Below are positions 1-9,078 of a stretch of DNA of 64,000 nucleotides, in pieces (within the stretch, counting starts at the first letter, position 1; each line of letters opens with the position of its first letter). The notes under the pieces were generated by a model that worked only from the letters and a program-made list of their open reading frames with translations, was not told where the DNA came from and did no database searches. Both the position numbers and the translations under genes were made by a program. The DNA comes from Brevibacillus daliensis (GTDB lineage Bacteria; Bacillota; Bacilli; Brevibacillales; Brevibacillaceae), in NCBI RefSeq assembly GCF_021245735.1, contig NZ_JAJISB010000003.1, positions 248,001 to 312,000 of the forward strand. Reading direction: 5' to 3'.

Positions 1-1
1 C

Positions 2-805
2 ATTGGGTATGGCTTGAAATTACGGAAGGTATCCAAGCAAGAACAAGCAGAACGAATTCAAAAAGTGTTAGAACTAGTAAAATTACCACATGTTGCTGAT
101 CGTTATCCGAAGCAGTTATCCGGCGGACAGCGTCAACGTATCGCCATTGCTCGCGCATTGATTGTTGAGCCGTCTTTACTATTACTCGATGAACCGTTAA
201 GTAATCTGGATGCCAAGCTTAGAGAAGAGCTGCGAGATGAATTAAAAAGGCTTCATCAAGAAATTGGAGTTACAACCATCTTTGTGACTCACGATCAGGA
301 AGAGGCTTTGTCACTTTCAGATAGAATTGTCGTTATGAATTACGGGAATATCGAACAAATCGGAACACCATACGAAATCTATAATCAGCCAAAAAGTGAA
401 TTTGTACACACGTTTATCGGTAAGACCAATCGATTGCCCGGAGTAGTCTCTTCAATCGATAACATGCATGTACATGTCCGAACTGAAAATGGACTGATGA
501 TTAAAGCAACTCAGTCAACTGGTAACTGGACTGTTGGTCAGTCGGTAACTGCTTTTATACGTCCAGAAAAAATCAAGTTAACTACCCAATCAGAAAAAGA
601 CACATCAGATAATAGCGTAAACGGTACGCTTGATATTGCTTCATTCCTGGGGGCTTTTACAGAATGCAAAGTAAGCGTGGGGTCTACGTTGTTAGATGTC
701 AGAATGCAGGAGAAAGTATGGACAGGTAACGGTCAAGATGGTGAGACCGTGACGTGTAGCTGGTCTGCAGAAGATGTGTTTCTAATGGCGGAAGGAGGCA
801 AGTAG
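2..805 (+). CDS. ABC transporter ATP-binding protein, PotA-like (5' end outside window)
   Basis: This is the ATPase of a polyamine/thiamine-type importer. The reading frame is open to the left edge, so the N-terminus with the Walker A motif lies outside the window. Visible are the ABC signature [15 protein letters not shown], Walker B LLLLDEPLSNLDAKLR, the H-loop VTHDQEEAL and, in the last ~130 residues, a TOBE-type regulatory domain typical of PotA/FbpC/CysA relatives. It is followed after one base by two permease genes, so it energises their import complex. The substrate cannot be read from this protein; the binding protein is either upstream of the window or elsewhere. Confidence 0.9.
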   Translation: MGYGLKLRKVSKQEQAERIQKVLELVKLPHVADRYPKQLSGGQRQRIAIARALIVEPSLLLLDEPLSNLDAKLREELRDELKRLHQEIGVTTIFVTHDQEEALSLSDRIVVMNYGNIEQIGTPYEIYNQPKSEFVHTFIGKTNRLPGVVSSIDNMHVHVRTENGLMIKATQSTGNWTVGQSVTAFIRPEKIKLTTQSEKDTSDNSVNGTLDIASFLGAFTECKVSVGSTLLDVRMQEKVWTGNGQDGETVTCSWSAEDVFLMAEGGK

Positions 806-806
806 G

Positions 807-1649
807 ATGTTAAAGCGTTTCCCGTACCTGTTTCTTCTTTTGCCAGCATTGATTCTCTTGTTAGGGGTTTTTGTAATCCCCATGCTCTTTATTCTTGTCC
901 TTAGTTTTCAAGGGGTAGAAGGACAATTCAGTTTAGAAAATTATAAAACCATCTTTACCGATGTGTATTACTGGGAAGTGCTATGGAAAACAATCAAAAT
1001 TAGTTTGTACACGGTTTTTTTTACATTGGTGTTGGCATTTCCAGTAGCGATGTTTATGGCTAAAACACCAGGTAAGTTACGTGGGCTTGTTACTATGCTC
1101 ATTATATGTCCTCATTTAATTAGTGTAGTAATCCGTAATTTTGGCTGGGTTGTTATTCTAGGAGAGACAGGCTGGATTAATGTGACGTTAATGGACCTCG
1201 GATTGATTGAACAACCGCTTCGCTTCATGTATAACGAAGTTGGCGTTGTCATTGGGCTAACCGATGCGTTTATTGCTTATATGGTACTGGCAATTGCGAC
1301 TAGTCTATATTCAATTGATCAATCCTTGTATAAAGCCGCCTCCATTCTGGGAGCAAATCGGATTCAATCCTTTTTCCATGTGACTCTTCCACTTAGTATG
1401 CCAGGTGTTTTTGCGGGAATAACACTTGTTTTTAGTTTATCCATGAGTGCTTATGTAACGCCTGCACTAATGGGAGGAACGGGAGTGAAGGTTATTCCAA
1501 CCTTGGCATTTGAACAAATTATGGCTGTTCTAAACTGGCCGCTTGGCGCTGCACTTGCTATCTTGCTATTGGGATGCACTGTATTGTTGGTTACTTTATT
1601 CTCGCGCCTTGTTGAAACCAAACGATACAAGGAGGTATTCTCATCATGA
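807..1649 (+). CDS. ABC transporter permease, PotB-like
   Basis: Inner-membrane subunit of 280 residues, about six transmembrane helices, first helix at residues ~5-33. The EAA-type loop that contacts the ATPase is seen near residues 175-200 (KAASILGANRIQSFFHVTLPL). Size and pattern match the PotB/PotH class of spermidine/putrescine-type permeases. It starts one base after the ATPase stop codon, behind the purine-rich GGAAGGAGGCAAG, and its last four bases overlap the next permease as ATGA, so the three genes are translationally coupled. Substrate unknown. Confidence 0.88.
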   Translation: MLKRFPYLFLLLPALILLLGVFVIPMLFILVLSFQGVEGQFSLENYKTIFTDVYYWEVLWKTIKISLYTVFFTLVLAFPVAMFMAKTPGKLRGLVTMLIICPHLISVVIRNFGWVVILGETGWINVTLMDLGLIEQPLRFMYNEVGVVIGLTDAFIAYMVLAIATSLYSIDQSLYKAASILGANRIQSFFHVTLPLSMPGVFAGITLVFSLSMSAYVTPALMGGTGVKVIPTLAFEQIMAVLNWPLGAALAILLLGCTVLLVTLFSRLVETKRYKEVFSS

Positions 1650-2452
1650 GGTTGCCACGTTTCTCTTTGTTAGGCTTTTTAACACTAATGATTTTGATTT
1701 TTGTTAATGCCCCCTTTTTAATTATTGTTCCCAGTTCATTTACTTCTGCGGGGTACCTATCTTTTCCGCCAGAAGGGTTTTCATTTGACTGGTATTTGAA
1801 GATTCTAGATCGTCCTGAATTTATTGATGCTTTCTTTTTCAGTTTGCAATTAGCGGCTATCACAGCGATTGTATCTACCCTTCTTGGAACGTTAGCAGCA
1901 CTTGCTCTGGCTAAGTACAAATTTAAAGGTAGAGATGCCATAAATGCGCTGATGCTTTCACCACTAACTGTACCTTCATTGATTATCGGGATTGCAGCAT
2001 TACTCTTTTTTACCAGAATCAATCTAGGAGGATCTTTCCTCGGATTGCTGCTTTCACACATTCTGATATCGATACCGTATGTGGTTCGCTTGGTTTTAAC
2101 AGGATTGACCAGCTTTGACTATACATTAGAAAAGGCAGGCTATATGCTTGGAGCTCGTCCACTTAACGTGTTTTGGGATATTACGTTGCCAATGCTTAGA
2201 CCGGCCATATTATCAGGGATGATTTTTTCTTTCTTAACATCATTTGACAATGTTACAGTCTCGTTATTTATGGTAGCTCCTGATACTACCACGCTACCGC
2301 TCATGATTTTTAACTATATGCAGGAGTCTCTTGATCCTATGGTGGCGTCTGTATCATCTGTTGTGATCTTGTTCAGTCTTGTCTTTATCTTTTTATTAGA
2401 AAAGGTGTATGGATTAGATCGCCTTTTTGGACTTAATGCTCAACAACATTAA
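1646..2452 (+). CDS. ABC transporter permease, PotC-like
   Basis: Second membrane subunit, 268 residues, with the PotC/PotI-type EAA loop (EKAGYMLGARPLNVFWDITLPM) in the middle and an N-terminal helix at residues ~8-30. It pairs with the preceding permease to form the heterodimeric channel. The ATGA overlap at 1646-1649 shows tight coupling. It is followed after 17 bases by a metallopeptidase with its own ribosome site (GAGAGGGAAAG), in what looks like the same transcript. Confidence 0.88.
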   Translation: MRLPRFSLLGFLTLMILIFVNAPFLIIVPSSFTSAGYLSFPPEGFSFDWYLKILDRPEFIDAFFFSLQLAAITAIVSTLLGTLAALALAKYKFKGRDAINALMLSPLTVPSLIIGIAALLFFTRINLGGSFLGLLLSHILISIPYVVRLVLTGLTSFDYTLEKAGYMLGARPLNVFWDITLPMLRPAILSGMIFSFLTSFDNVTVSLFMVAPDTTTLPLMIFNYMQESLDPMVASVSSVVILFSLVFIFLLEKVYGLDRLFGLNAQQH

Positions 2453-2469
2453 TAGAGAGGGAAAGAAAC

Positions 2470-3606
2470 ATGACAATCTATGCTTATATGGAGAAAGAAT
2501 TACCATTTTTTCTTCAACTACTGAAAGAGAGTGTTTCCATTGACTCTCCCTCTTTGAATAAAGAGCAAAGTGAAAAAATGATTACCTGGTATTTAGAAAC
2601 AGTTGAGAAAGTCACGGGTGTAAAGCCGAGACGAATCTTGAATCAACAATACGGGGATCAACTCATTTGTGAATTTGGCACAGGAGCTAAGCGGATCTTG
2701 ATTGCTGGACACTATGATACGGTTTGGCCACTTGGAGAAGCAGAGAAGAGACCTTTTACAATTGAAGGGGAAAAGGCATTCGGTCCAGGCGTATATGATA
2801 TGAAAGCAGGGGTTCTTCAAGCACTATTTGCAATAAAAGCTCTACAACATTTTAATAGATTACCTAGTGATAAAACGATTGTCTTACTGTTAACAGGGGA
2901 TGAAGAAATAGGAAGTCCCAGTTCCCGAGCCTTGTTAGAGGAAGAAGCGAAAAAAGCGGAAGCTGCATTTATCTTGGAGCCTCCTATGGCTACGAATGGA
3001 GCACTGAAAACATGGAGAAAAGGAAGTGCTCACTTTTCTGTCATTGCCAAAGGGATTTCTGCACATGCAGGAGTGGATCATGAAAAAGGTGTCTCAGCAA
3101 TTGAAGAAATGAGTTATCAGATCCAAGCCCTGCAAAAATTGACGGATTATCAGGTGGGTACGACAGTAAACGTGGGACTTGTTCATGGAGGAATTGCCCG
3201 TAATGTAGTGGCCGATTATGCTGAAGCTCATATAGACGTGCGTATACGCACGATGGAAGAAGCAGAGCGGATTACTAGATCTATATCTAACCTGAGACCT
3301 GTATTAGCGAAAGCAGAGCTCATCGTCACAGGGGGCCTGAGCAGACCTCCTATGGAACGAACAGTAATGAGTGAGGCGTTATTTCAAAAAGCTTATCAAA
3401 TCGCGAAAGCAGAGTTGAATCTCCTTCTTTCAGAGGAAGGGACAGGTGGGGTAAGTGATGGGAACTTTATCGCCGCTTGTGGTGTCCCAACACTGGATGG
3501 ATTGGGAGCATCAGGAGATTTTGCACATTCGCCCAAGGAATTTATCTGGATTCCTCACATTTCACAACGAACTACGCTTTTAGCTAAACTAATCGAAGAA
3601 TGTTAA
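2470..3606 (+). CDS. M20 family metallopeptidase (glutamate carboxypeptidase-like)
   Basis: Cytoplasmic zinc amidohydrolase of 378 residues. Metal and catalytic motifs of the M20/CPG2 clan are present: GHYDTVWPL (H81, D83), the bridging Asp in GPGVYDMKAG (D110) and the general-base pair GDEEIGS (E145-E146); a dimerisation insert with HAGVDHEKG follows at ~200. There is no signal peptide. It is the last gene of the transporter operon and is closed by a terminator, so it probably hydrolyses a peptide- or acyl-amino-acid-like compound brought in by the transporter. The exact substrate is unknown; M20 members range over peptidases, deacetylases and folate-cleaving enzymes. Confidence 0.88.
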   Translation: MTIYAYMEKELPFFLQLLKESVSIDSPSLNKEQSEKMITWYLETVEKVTGVKPRRILNQQYGDQLICEFGTGAKRILIAGHYDTVWPLGEAEKRPFTIEGEKAFGPGVYDMKAGVLQALFAIKALQHFNRLPSDKTIVLLLTGDEEIGSPSSRALLEEEAKKAEAAFILEPPMATNGALKTWRKGSAHFSVIAKGISAHAGVDHEKGVSAIEEMSYQIQALQKLTDYQVGTTVNVGLVHGGIARNVVADYAEAHIDVRIRTMEEAERITRSISNLRPVLAKAELIVTGGLSRPPMERTVMSEALFQKAYQIAKAELNLLLSEEGTGGVSDGNFIAACGVPTLDGLGASGDFAHSPKEFIWIPHISQRTTLLAKLIEEC

Positions 3607-3611
3607 CACAA

Positions 3612-3655
3612 AAACATCTGGGGAGATAACTGAATAACTCCCAGATGTTTTCTTT
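3612..3655 (+). terminator. Rho-independent terminator after the M20 peptidase gene
   Basis: AAACATCTGGG pairs with CCCAGATGTTT around a short loop, with one bulged G, followed by a T-rich tract. It closes the importer/peptidase operon. Confidence 0.85.
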
Positions 3656-3776
3656 ATTTGGAATAAATTTCATAATAACAATCCTTGAAGTGTAAGATAT
3701 TCTATAAAATATTATAAAGAATATAAAGTTAAATAATGATTGGGAATAAAAGGATATATAGGGAGGAAAAGCATCA

Positions 3777-3790
3777 TGTAAGCGTTATCA
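3777..3790 (+). promoter_or_regulatory. Perfect cre (CcpA) site overlapping a start-stop ORF
   Basis: TGTAAGCGTTATCA fits the cre consensus TGWAANCGNTNWCA at every position. It overlaps an ATG-TAA pair at 3776-3781 that is preceded by a strong ribosome site (GGGAGGAAAA). The site is about 160 bases upstream of the -35 of the Lrp gene, so which transcript CcpA would control is unclear. The surrounding 3656-3940 is AT-rich and holds no gene that I can recognise. Confidence 0.5.
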
Positions 3791-3941
3791 CTTAGTTAAA
3801 ACAAATAGTTTTCAAAATGGGTGTTGATCGAGTTTGAAAAAACATTCAGTTTTGTTCCGTTTCGTCCTCCAATATGAGCCATTTCGCTTTTGTGTATTTC
3901 TTTTGTTTATAATATTTTATCTTTTGTGTAAGGCTAATACG

Positions 3942-3970
3942 TTGACAGCATAATTAATTCGTAATATTTT
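3942..3970 (+). promoter_or_regulatory. Sigma-A promoter for the Lrp-type regulator
   Basis: TTGACA (3942-3947), a 17-base spacer, then TATTTT (3965-3970). Position is about 120 bases before the proposed TTG start of the regulator. Confidence 0.6.
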
Positions 3971-4090
3971 TATTGTAATAGAGTGTTTGTAAATTTATTT
4001 TGCGAATTTCGTAATGAAACAGAGTTTGAAATCAGTAAAATCGTAATACAGACGAACTCGAAAAGAAAATTACAATTGGAGTGGGTTAAT

Positions 4091-4576
4091 TTGAGGAAAA
4101 TCGACCATGTGGATCGACAGATATTGCAGATCCTTCAAGATGATGGCCGAACTCCTTACACCGAAATTGCTCATCAGCTAAAAGTGAGTGAAGGTACGAT
4201 TCGCTCAAGGATTTCACGCTTATTGCTTGATGGGGTTTTTCAATTTGTAATTCGCACTGATCCAGAGAAATTGGGATTAAACGTTCTAGCCTTTATTGGT
4301 CTAACAACCAAGCTGGGGAGACAAAAAGAGGTCGCTAAAGAGCTTGCGGAGTTGCCAGAGGTTACATTTGTGGGAGCTTTCAGTGGCAAGCATGATCTTA
4401 TTATTGAGGCCTGCTTTGCTAACAATAACGAATTAATCGTTTTTGTCAATGAACAGCTATCGCGAATTGAAGGAATTGTTGCAGCCGATGTATCACTGGA
4501 ATTAAAGCAGTATAAGGAGTCATTTTCCTATGTTGGTGTAGGAGAAGATGAATCCTTACCTACAGAGAGGGGTTGA
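4091..4576 (+). CDS. Lrp/AsnC family transcriptional regulator
   Basis: DNA-binding regulator of about 161 residues. An N-terminal winged helix (KIDHVDRQILQILQDDGR, then the recognition helix around VSEGTIRSRISRL) is followed by an Lrp ligand-binding (RAM) domain from residue ~70. I place the start at TTG 4091, behind GGAG with a 9-base spacing; the frame is open further upstream to ATG 3983, but those extra 36 residues are unlike the family. Its target is not evident. Lrp proteins usually answer to amino acids, and the flanking operons both import peptide- or amine-type compounds. Confidence 0.85.
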   Translation: MRKIDHVDRQILQILQDDGRTPYTEIAHQLKVSEGTIRSRISRLLLDGVFQFVIRTDPEKLGLNVLAFIGLTTKLGRQKEVAKELAELPEVTFVGAFSGKHDLIIEACFANNNELIVFVNEQLSRIEGIVAADVSLELKQYKESFSYVGVGEDESLPTERG

Positions 4577-5040
4577 GCCCGGAAATAGAAAAAAATTACT
4601 ACGCATCCTAAGTTTTCTGAAAAAACATACAATGAATGAATATTCAATTAATCATCCAAAAACTGGTAGATCGTTAATGAAGCAGTAACTTGGCTACGCC
4701 AGAAGTACTATTTCAATAGACAGGATGCAACGTAAAAAGTCTGCATCATACATATAGGACAGGGATGGATAAGAGATTGTACTACATGCTTAGTTAGTAC
4801 ATGAAATAAAGACGATCTAGCATTTTCCGTCACGGAGTATGGTAAATCGACTTTTCCTTATACATGCATGATCGAATCTGTCTCATTGAAATAAGGTGTA
4901 TTCAACAACTCGCTAACTAAAAATGGTGCAGGATGATTCTATCCCACCCAGGAAGTTTTTGGTTAGGTATATGATCGTTCTCATATATCTACCTTCGTGC
5001 AAACGAAGAAAAGCAATTTGAAGAGAAGGGGGAATGAGTC
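4577..5040. other. Long non-coding leader upstream of the dpp-like operon
   Basis: A 464-base gap without a recognisable gene. It contains a CodY-like 15-mer at 4611-4625 and a short hairpin (GATGCA/TGCATC, 4724-4747). No substrate-binding protein gene or remnant was recognised here, although one commonly accompanies such permease genes. Confidence 0.5.
4611..4625 (+). promoter_or_regulatory. CodY-like box
   Basis: AGTTTTCTGAAAAAA matches the CodY consensus AATTTTCWGAAAATT at 12 of 15 positions, including the whole TTTTCWGAAAA core. dpp operons are known CodY targets in Bacillus, which fits the gene cluster downstream; the distance of ~415 bases to dppB is long. Confidence 0.45.
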
Positions 5041-5973
5041 TTGCTCCGTTACCTAGGTAAACGTGTCATCTTTATGATTATTTCTTTGTTCTTAATCGTT
5101 ACAGCGACGTTCTTCCTGATGCACTCCATTCCTGGAGGTCCATTCACGAGTGAGCGAACGTTGCCACCTGAAATCGAACAAGCACTATTAGAAAAGTATA
5201 ATCTTCATTTACCATTGCATGAGCAGTACGTTAATTATTTAAAAGGGGTAGTAACCTGGGAGTTAGGTCCATCATTTACAGAGAAATCATCCACAGTAAA
5301 TGATATGATCAGCCGTGGTTTCCCTGTTTCTGCACATTTAGGTTTTCAAGCATTGCTTGTAGCAATATTCGGTGGGATTTCATTAGGGGTTATAGCTGCT
5401 TTATATCATAATAAGTGGCAAGATTACAGTGCCATGATGTTAGCTGTACTCGGATTATCTGTACCAAGCTTTATATTGGCCAGTTTCTATCAATACATTT
5501 TCTCTATTGAATTAGGGTGGTTCCCGATCGCTAAATGGGATACGTGGAGACACACCGTATTACCAACACTTGCACTTTCAGCCAGTCCACTAGCCTTTAT
5601 TGCCCGTTTAACACGTGCGAATATGATTGAAATCATGGGTCAAGATTACATCAAGACAGCGAAATCAAAAGGACTAAGTACTCCGGTTATTACTGTAAAA
5701 CATGCGATCCGCAATGCTTTACTTCCGGTTATTACTTACTTGGGCCCACTTACAGCTAGTATCCTAACGGGTGCGTTCGTTGTTGAAAAAATCTTCGGCG
5801 TCCCTGGTCTTGGACGTGAGTTCGTTATGTCCATCCAAAACCGTGACTATACGGTAATCATGGGAACGACGATATTCTATGCAATGATATTAGTTGTTAT
5901 GATCTTGATCGTTGATATCGTTTATACACTAATTGATCCGCGAATTAAGCTGGGCGGTAGTAGAAAGGAGTAG
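5041..5973 (+). CDS. dppB: Oligo/dipeptide ABC transporter permease DppB
   Basis: Membrane subunit of 310 residues in the OppB/DppB family: N-terminal helix (residues 8-28), the periplasmic loop with SIPGGPFTSERTLPPEI, and a conserved C-terminal permease block with TAKSKGLSTPVITVKHAIRNALLPV, the EAA loop. The start is TTG 5041, preceded by AAGGGGG eight bases upstream; a nearby ATG at 5034 is out of frame. It heads the dppB-dppC-dppD-dppF operon that imports peptides. No substrate-binding protein is encoded next to it. Confidence 0.9.
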   Translation: MLRYLGKRVIFMIISLFLIVTATFFLMHSIPGGPFTSERTLPPEIEQALLEKYNLHLPLHEQYVNYLKGVVTWELGPSFTEKSSTVNDMISRGFPVSAHLGFQALLVAIFGGISLGVIAALYHNKWQDYSAMMLAVLGLSVPSFILASFYQYIFSIELGWFPIAKWDTWRHTVLPTLALSASPLAFIARLTRANMIEIMGQDYIKTAKSKGLSTPVITVKHAIRNALLPVITYLGPLTASILTGAFVVEKIFGVPGLGREFVMSIQNRDYTVIMGTTIFYAMILVVMILIVDIVYTLIDPRIKLGGSRKE

Positions 5974-5980
5974 TGACTGT

Positions 5981-6895
5981 ATGCAACTAACAGAAAAACA
6001 TTTTGAGCCAGTTTCCGTGGATAATCTTCAGGCTGAAGAAATCAAGCGTCCGAGTCTCTCGTTCTGGCAAGATGCTTGGCGTCGTCTGAAAAAGAATAAA
6101 GTAGCAATGGTTTCACTAATCTTTCTTGTATTGTTAATTATTGGTGCAGTTGCGCTTCCTTGGTTTAGTCAATACAATTATTTTTCTACTGATTTAACTG
6201 GTAAAAATGTACCTCCATCTGGAGATCATTTATTCGGAACAGACGACTTAGGTCGTGATATGTTTGTACGTATTTGGTATGGTGCTCGTATTTCACTTGA
6301 AGTAGGTTTTGCTGCTGCCTTTGTCGATTTGATTATCGGTGTTCTATGGGGCGGTATTGCAGGTTACTATGGTGGTAAAGTAGACGAAGTTATGATGCGT
6401 ATCGCTGATATTTTGTTTGCTATTCCTTATTTGCTAGTTGTTATCCTTCTGTTGGTTGTATTTAGCCCAGGTGTTGGTACGATTATCCTGGCATTAACCA
6501 TAACAGGTTGGATAGGTATGGCACGGATCGTGCGTGGACAGATGATGTTGTTAAAACAACAGGAATTTGTACTCGCAGCCAAATCATTAGGTGCTGACAG
6601 CGCACGGATTATCTTCAAGCATTTGATTCCGAATGCTCTTGGCCCGATCATTGTTACATTGAGCTTGACTGTTCCTAGTGCAATCTTTGCTGAATCATTC
6701 TTGTCCTTCTTAGGACTAGGTGTATCTGCTCCGGTTGCTTCATGGGGTACGATGGCATCGGAAGGTTTGCCTGCAATGAGATATTATCCATGGCGTCTCA
6801 TCTTCCCAGCGGTATTTATCAGTACGACAATCTTGGCATTGAACTTATTAGGTGATGGTATTCAAGATGCTGTTGACCCACGCCTACGCAAATAG
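5981..6895 (+). CDS. dppC: Oligo/dipeptide ABC transporter permease DppC
   Basis: Second permease, 304 residues from ATG 5981, which has AGAAAGGAG upstream; reading from further upstream would overlap dppB and adds residues foreign to the family. An N-terminal cytoplasmic OppC-type segment (SFWQDAWRRLKKNKVAMVSL) precedes the first membrane helix at ~40-60. Family signatures HLFGTDDLGRDMFVR and the EAA loop AAKSLGADSARIIFKHLIPN are present. It pairs with DppB to form the translocation path. Confidence 0.9.
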   Translation: MQLTEKHFEPVSVDNLQAEEIKRPSLSFWQDAWRRLKKNKVAMVSLIFLVLLIIGAVALPWFSQYNYFSTDLTGKNVPPSGDHLFGTDDLGRDMFVRIWYGARISLEVGFAAAFVDLIIGVLWGGIAGYYGGKVDEVMMRIADILFAIPYLLVVILLLVVFSPGVGTIILALTITGWIGMARIVRGQMMLLKQQEFVLAAKSLGADSARIIFKHLIPNALGPIIVTLSLTVPSAIFAESFLSFLGLGVSAPVASWGTMASEGLPAMRYYPWRLIFPAVFISTTILALNLLGDGIQDAVDPRLRK

Positions 6896-6906
6896 GAGGG
6901 ATTAGG

Positions 6907-7902
6907 ATGGAACGTATATTAGAAGTAAAAGATCTGCATGTTTCCTTCCATACCTATGCGGGTGAAGTTAAAGCTGTTCGTGGCGTTAACTTTCATGTAA
7001 ATAAAGGGGAAGCAGTAGCAATCGTAGGGGAGTCAGGCTGTGGTAAATCCGTAACGGCACAGTCGATCATGAAGCTAATTCCAACCCCTCCTGGTCAATA
7101 TAAAAAGGGAGAAATTCTGTTTAACGGCAAAGATATTATTCCGATGTCTAATAAACAGATGCAAGATATTCGTGGTAAAGATATGGGGATGATTTTCCAA
7201 GACCCGATGACTTCTCTTAATCCAACGATGACAATTGGTAATCAAATCATGGAAGGTTTGATTAAGCATCAAAATATGGCTAAATCTGCTGCTAAGCAAA
7301 GAGCGATTGAGCTGCTGGAAATCGTTGGTATTCCACAACCTGACCGTCGAGTTAATCAATATCCGCATGAGTTTTCAGGTGGTATGAGACAGCGTGCGAT
7401 GATTGCAATCTCTCTTGCTTGTTCACCAAAACTGTTGATTGCCGATGAGCCAACAACTGCATTGGATGTTACCATTCAGGCACAAATTCTTGACCTGATG
7501 AAAGATCTGCAAAAGAAAATGGGTACATCCATTATTATGATTACCCATGATCTTGGTGTAGTAGCTGAGATGTGTGAACGTGTTATCGTTATGTATGCGG
7601 GTAAAGTAATCGAGCAAGGTACAGTTGATGAAATCTTTTACAACCCACAACATCCATATACAAAAGGATTGTTGCATTCCGTTCCTCGTCTTGACCTGAA
7701 TCGTGATGAACCTTTGACACCAATTTTCGGAACACCACCAGATCTGTTAAAACCACCTGCTGGTTGTGGATTTGCTGCTCGTTGCGATTGTACGATGAAA
7801 GTATGTCTGGAACATGATCCGGAATTAACAGAAATTAATGCGAGCCACAAGTCAGCTTGCTGGTTGCAGCATCCTATGGCAAAAGCTCGTACAGGTTCGT
7901 AA
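6907..7902 (+). CDS. dppD: Oligo/dipeptide ABC transporter ATP-binding protein DppD
   Basis: Cytoplasmic ATPase of 331 residues. Walker [10 protein letters not shown], signature [12 protein letters not shown], Walker [13 protein letters not shown] and the H-loop MITHDLGVV are all present. The C-terminal oligopeptide-transporter extension is cysteine-bearing ([15 protein letters not shown] ... ACW), as in OppD/DppD proteins that carry a cluster-binding-like motif. It sits between the permeases and dppF. Confidence 0.92.
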   Translation: MERILEVKDLHVSFHTYAGEVKAVRGVNFHVNKGEAVAIVGESGCGKSVTAQSIMKLIPTPPGQYKKGEILFNGKDIIPMSNKQMQDIRGKDMGMIFQDPMTSLNPTMTIGNQIMEGLIKHQNMAKSAAKQRAIELLEIVGIPQPDRRVNQYPHEFSGGMRQRAMIAISLACSPKLLIADEPTTALDVTIQAQILDLMKDLQKKMGTSIIMITHDLGVVAEMCERVIVMYAGKVIEQGTVDEIFYNPQHPYTKGLLHSVPRLDLNRDEPLTPIFGTPPDLLKPPAGCGFAARCDCTMKVCLEHDPELTEINASHKSACWLQHPMAKARTGS

Positions 7903-7918
7903 GAGAGGAGGGACATCG

Positions 7919-8896
7919 ATGTCCAGCAAAGAAATTGTAGCTAAAAATGATGATCTAATTGAAGTTCGTAATTTAACCAAGTTCTTTAACATTGGTGAAA
8001 AGAAGCTAAAAGCAGTAAATGATATTTCATTTACAATCAAGCGTGGAGAAACACTCGGAGTTGTAGGTGAATCCGGTTGTGGTAAGTCAACGGCAGGTCG
8101 AACCCTTCTCCGCTTGTATGAACCAACTAGTGGTCAAGTTTTATTTGAAGGTAAAGACTTGGCAAAGCTGAACGCTAATGAGCTAAAGGCTATGCGCCGT
8201 AACATGCAAATGATTTTCCAAGACCCATACGCATCTCTTAACCCACGTATGACTGTTGGAGATATTATTGGTGAAGCACTAGATATCCATGGTCTTGCTT
8301 CAGGAAGTAAGCGTAAAGAACGCGTGCAAGAGCTACTTTCTCTTGTTAGCTTAAACCCTGAGCATATGAACCGATTCCCTCATGAATTCTCTGGTGGTCA
8401 GCGTCAGCGTATCGGTATTGCCCGTGCCTTGGCTGTAGAACCAAAGTTTATCGTGTGTGACGAGCCTATCTCTGCACTGGACGTATCGGTTCAAGCGCAG
8501 GTTGTTAACTTGCTTGAGCAGTTGCAAGAAAAAATGGGTCTAACCTATATGTTTATCGCCCATGACCTATCCATGGTAAAATATATTTCTGACCGTGTTG
8601 CAGTAATGTATCTGGGTAAAATGGTTGAGTTGGCAGATAGTGAGAGTTTGTACGAAAAACCACTTCATCCTTACACACAGGCACTTCTATCAGCTATTCC
8701 GATTCCGGACCCAGAAATTAACCGTGAGCGTGAACGAGTAGTATTGCAAGGGGATGTACCAAGCCCAATTGATCCACCAAGCGGTTGCCATTTCCGCACA
8801 CGTTGCCCTAAGGCAATGCCGGAATGTGCACAAAAAGAGCCTCAGTGGAAAGAAATTGAGCCAGGACATTTTGCAGCTTGTCATCTATATAACTAA
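7919..8896 (+). CDS. dppF: Oligo/dipeptide ABC transporter ATP-binding protein DppF
   Basis: Second ATPase of the importer, 325 residues from ATG 7919 (ribosome site AGAGAGGAGGG just upstream). Walker [10 protein letters not shown], signature [15 protein letters not shown], Walker [17 protein letters not shown] and H-loop IAHDLSMV are intact. The C-terminus holds the OppF motif with [16 protein letters not shown]. It closes the operon; a strong terminator follows. Confidence 0.92.
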   Translation: MSSKEIVAKNDDLIEVRNLTKFFNIGEKKLKAVNDISFTIKRGETLGVVGESGCGKSTAGRTLLRLYEPTSGQVLFEGKDLAKLNANELKAMRRNMQMIFQDPYASLNPRMTVGDIIGEALDIHGLASGSKRKERVQELLSLVSLNPEHMNRFPHEFSGGQRQRIGIARALAVEPKFIVCDEPISALDVSVQAQVVNLLEQLQEKMGLTYMFIAHDLSMVKYISDRVAVMYLGKMVELADSESLYEKPLHPYTQALLSAIPIPDPEINRERERVVLQGDVPSPIDPPSGCHFRTRCPKAMPECAQKEPQWKEIEPGHFAACHLYN

Positions 8897-8903
8897 GTAA
8901 CAC

Positions 8904-8955
8904 AAAACAGTCGAGATTCGTATAGGGATTTTCCCTTGTATCTCGACTGTTTTTA
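8904..8955. terminator. Bidirectional terminator between dppF and the amt remnant
   Basis: AAAACAGTCGAGA pairs with TCTCGACTGTTTTT across a 25-base loop. A-run on the left and T-run on the right suit termination of both converging genes. Confidence 0.85.
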
Positions 8956-9078
8956 TGTGTATTTCTGTATCTGGTCACTATTATCAGTAAGGAACATCGT
9001 TATAAGTAATCGGTGTTGTTATGTTATCTTCCCAATCAATTCAAAACACATCGATTTTCTGGTACGTGGGGTACGTGA

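Noticed and set aside
1591-2061. Long open frame on the minus strand (156 codons)
   Set aside because: Lies fully across two strongly supported permease genes on the plus strand and has no family-like sequence or ribosome site.
7075-7368. Minus-strand open frames inside dppD
   Set aside because: Shadows of the ATPase coding sequence; composition follows the complement of ABC motifs.
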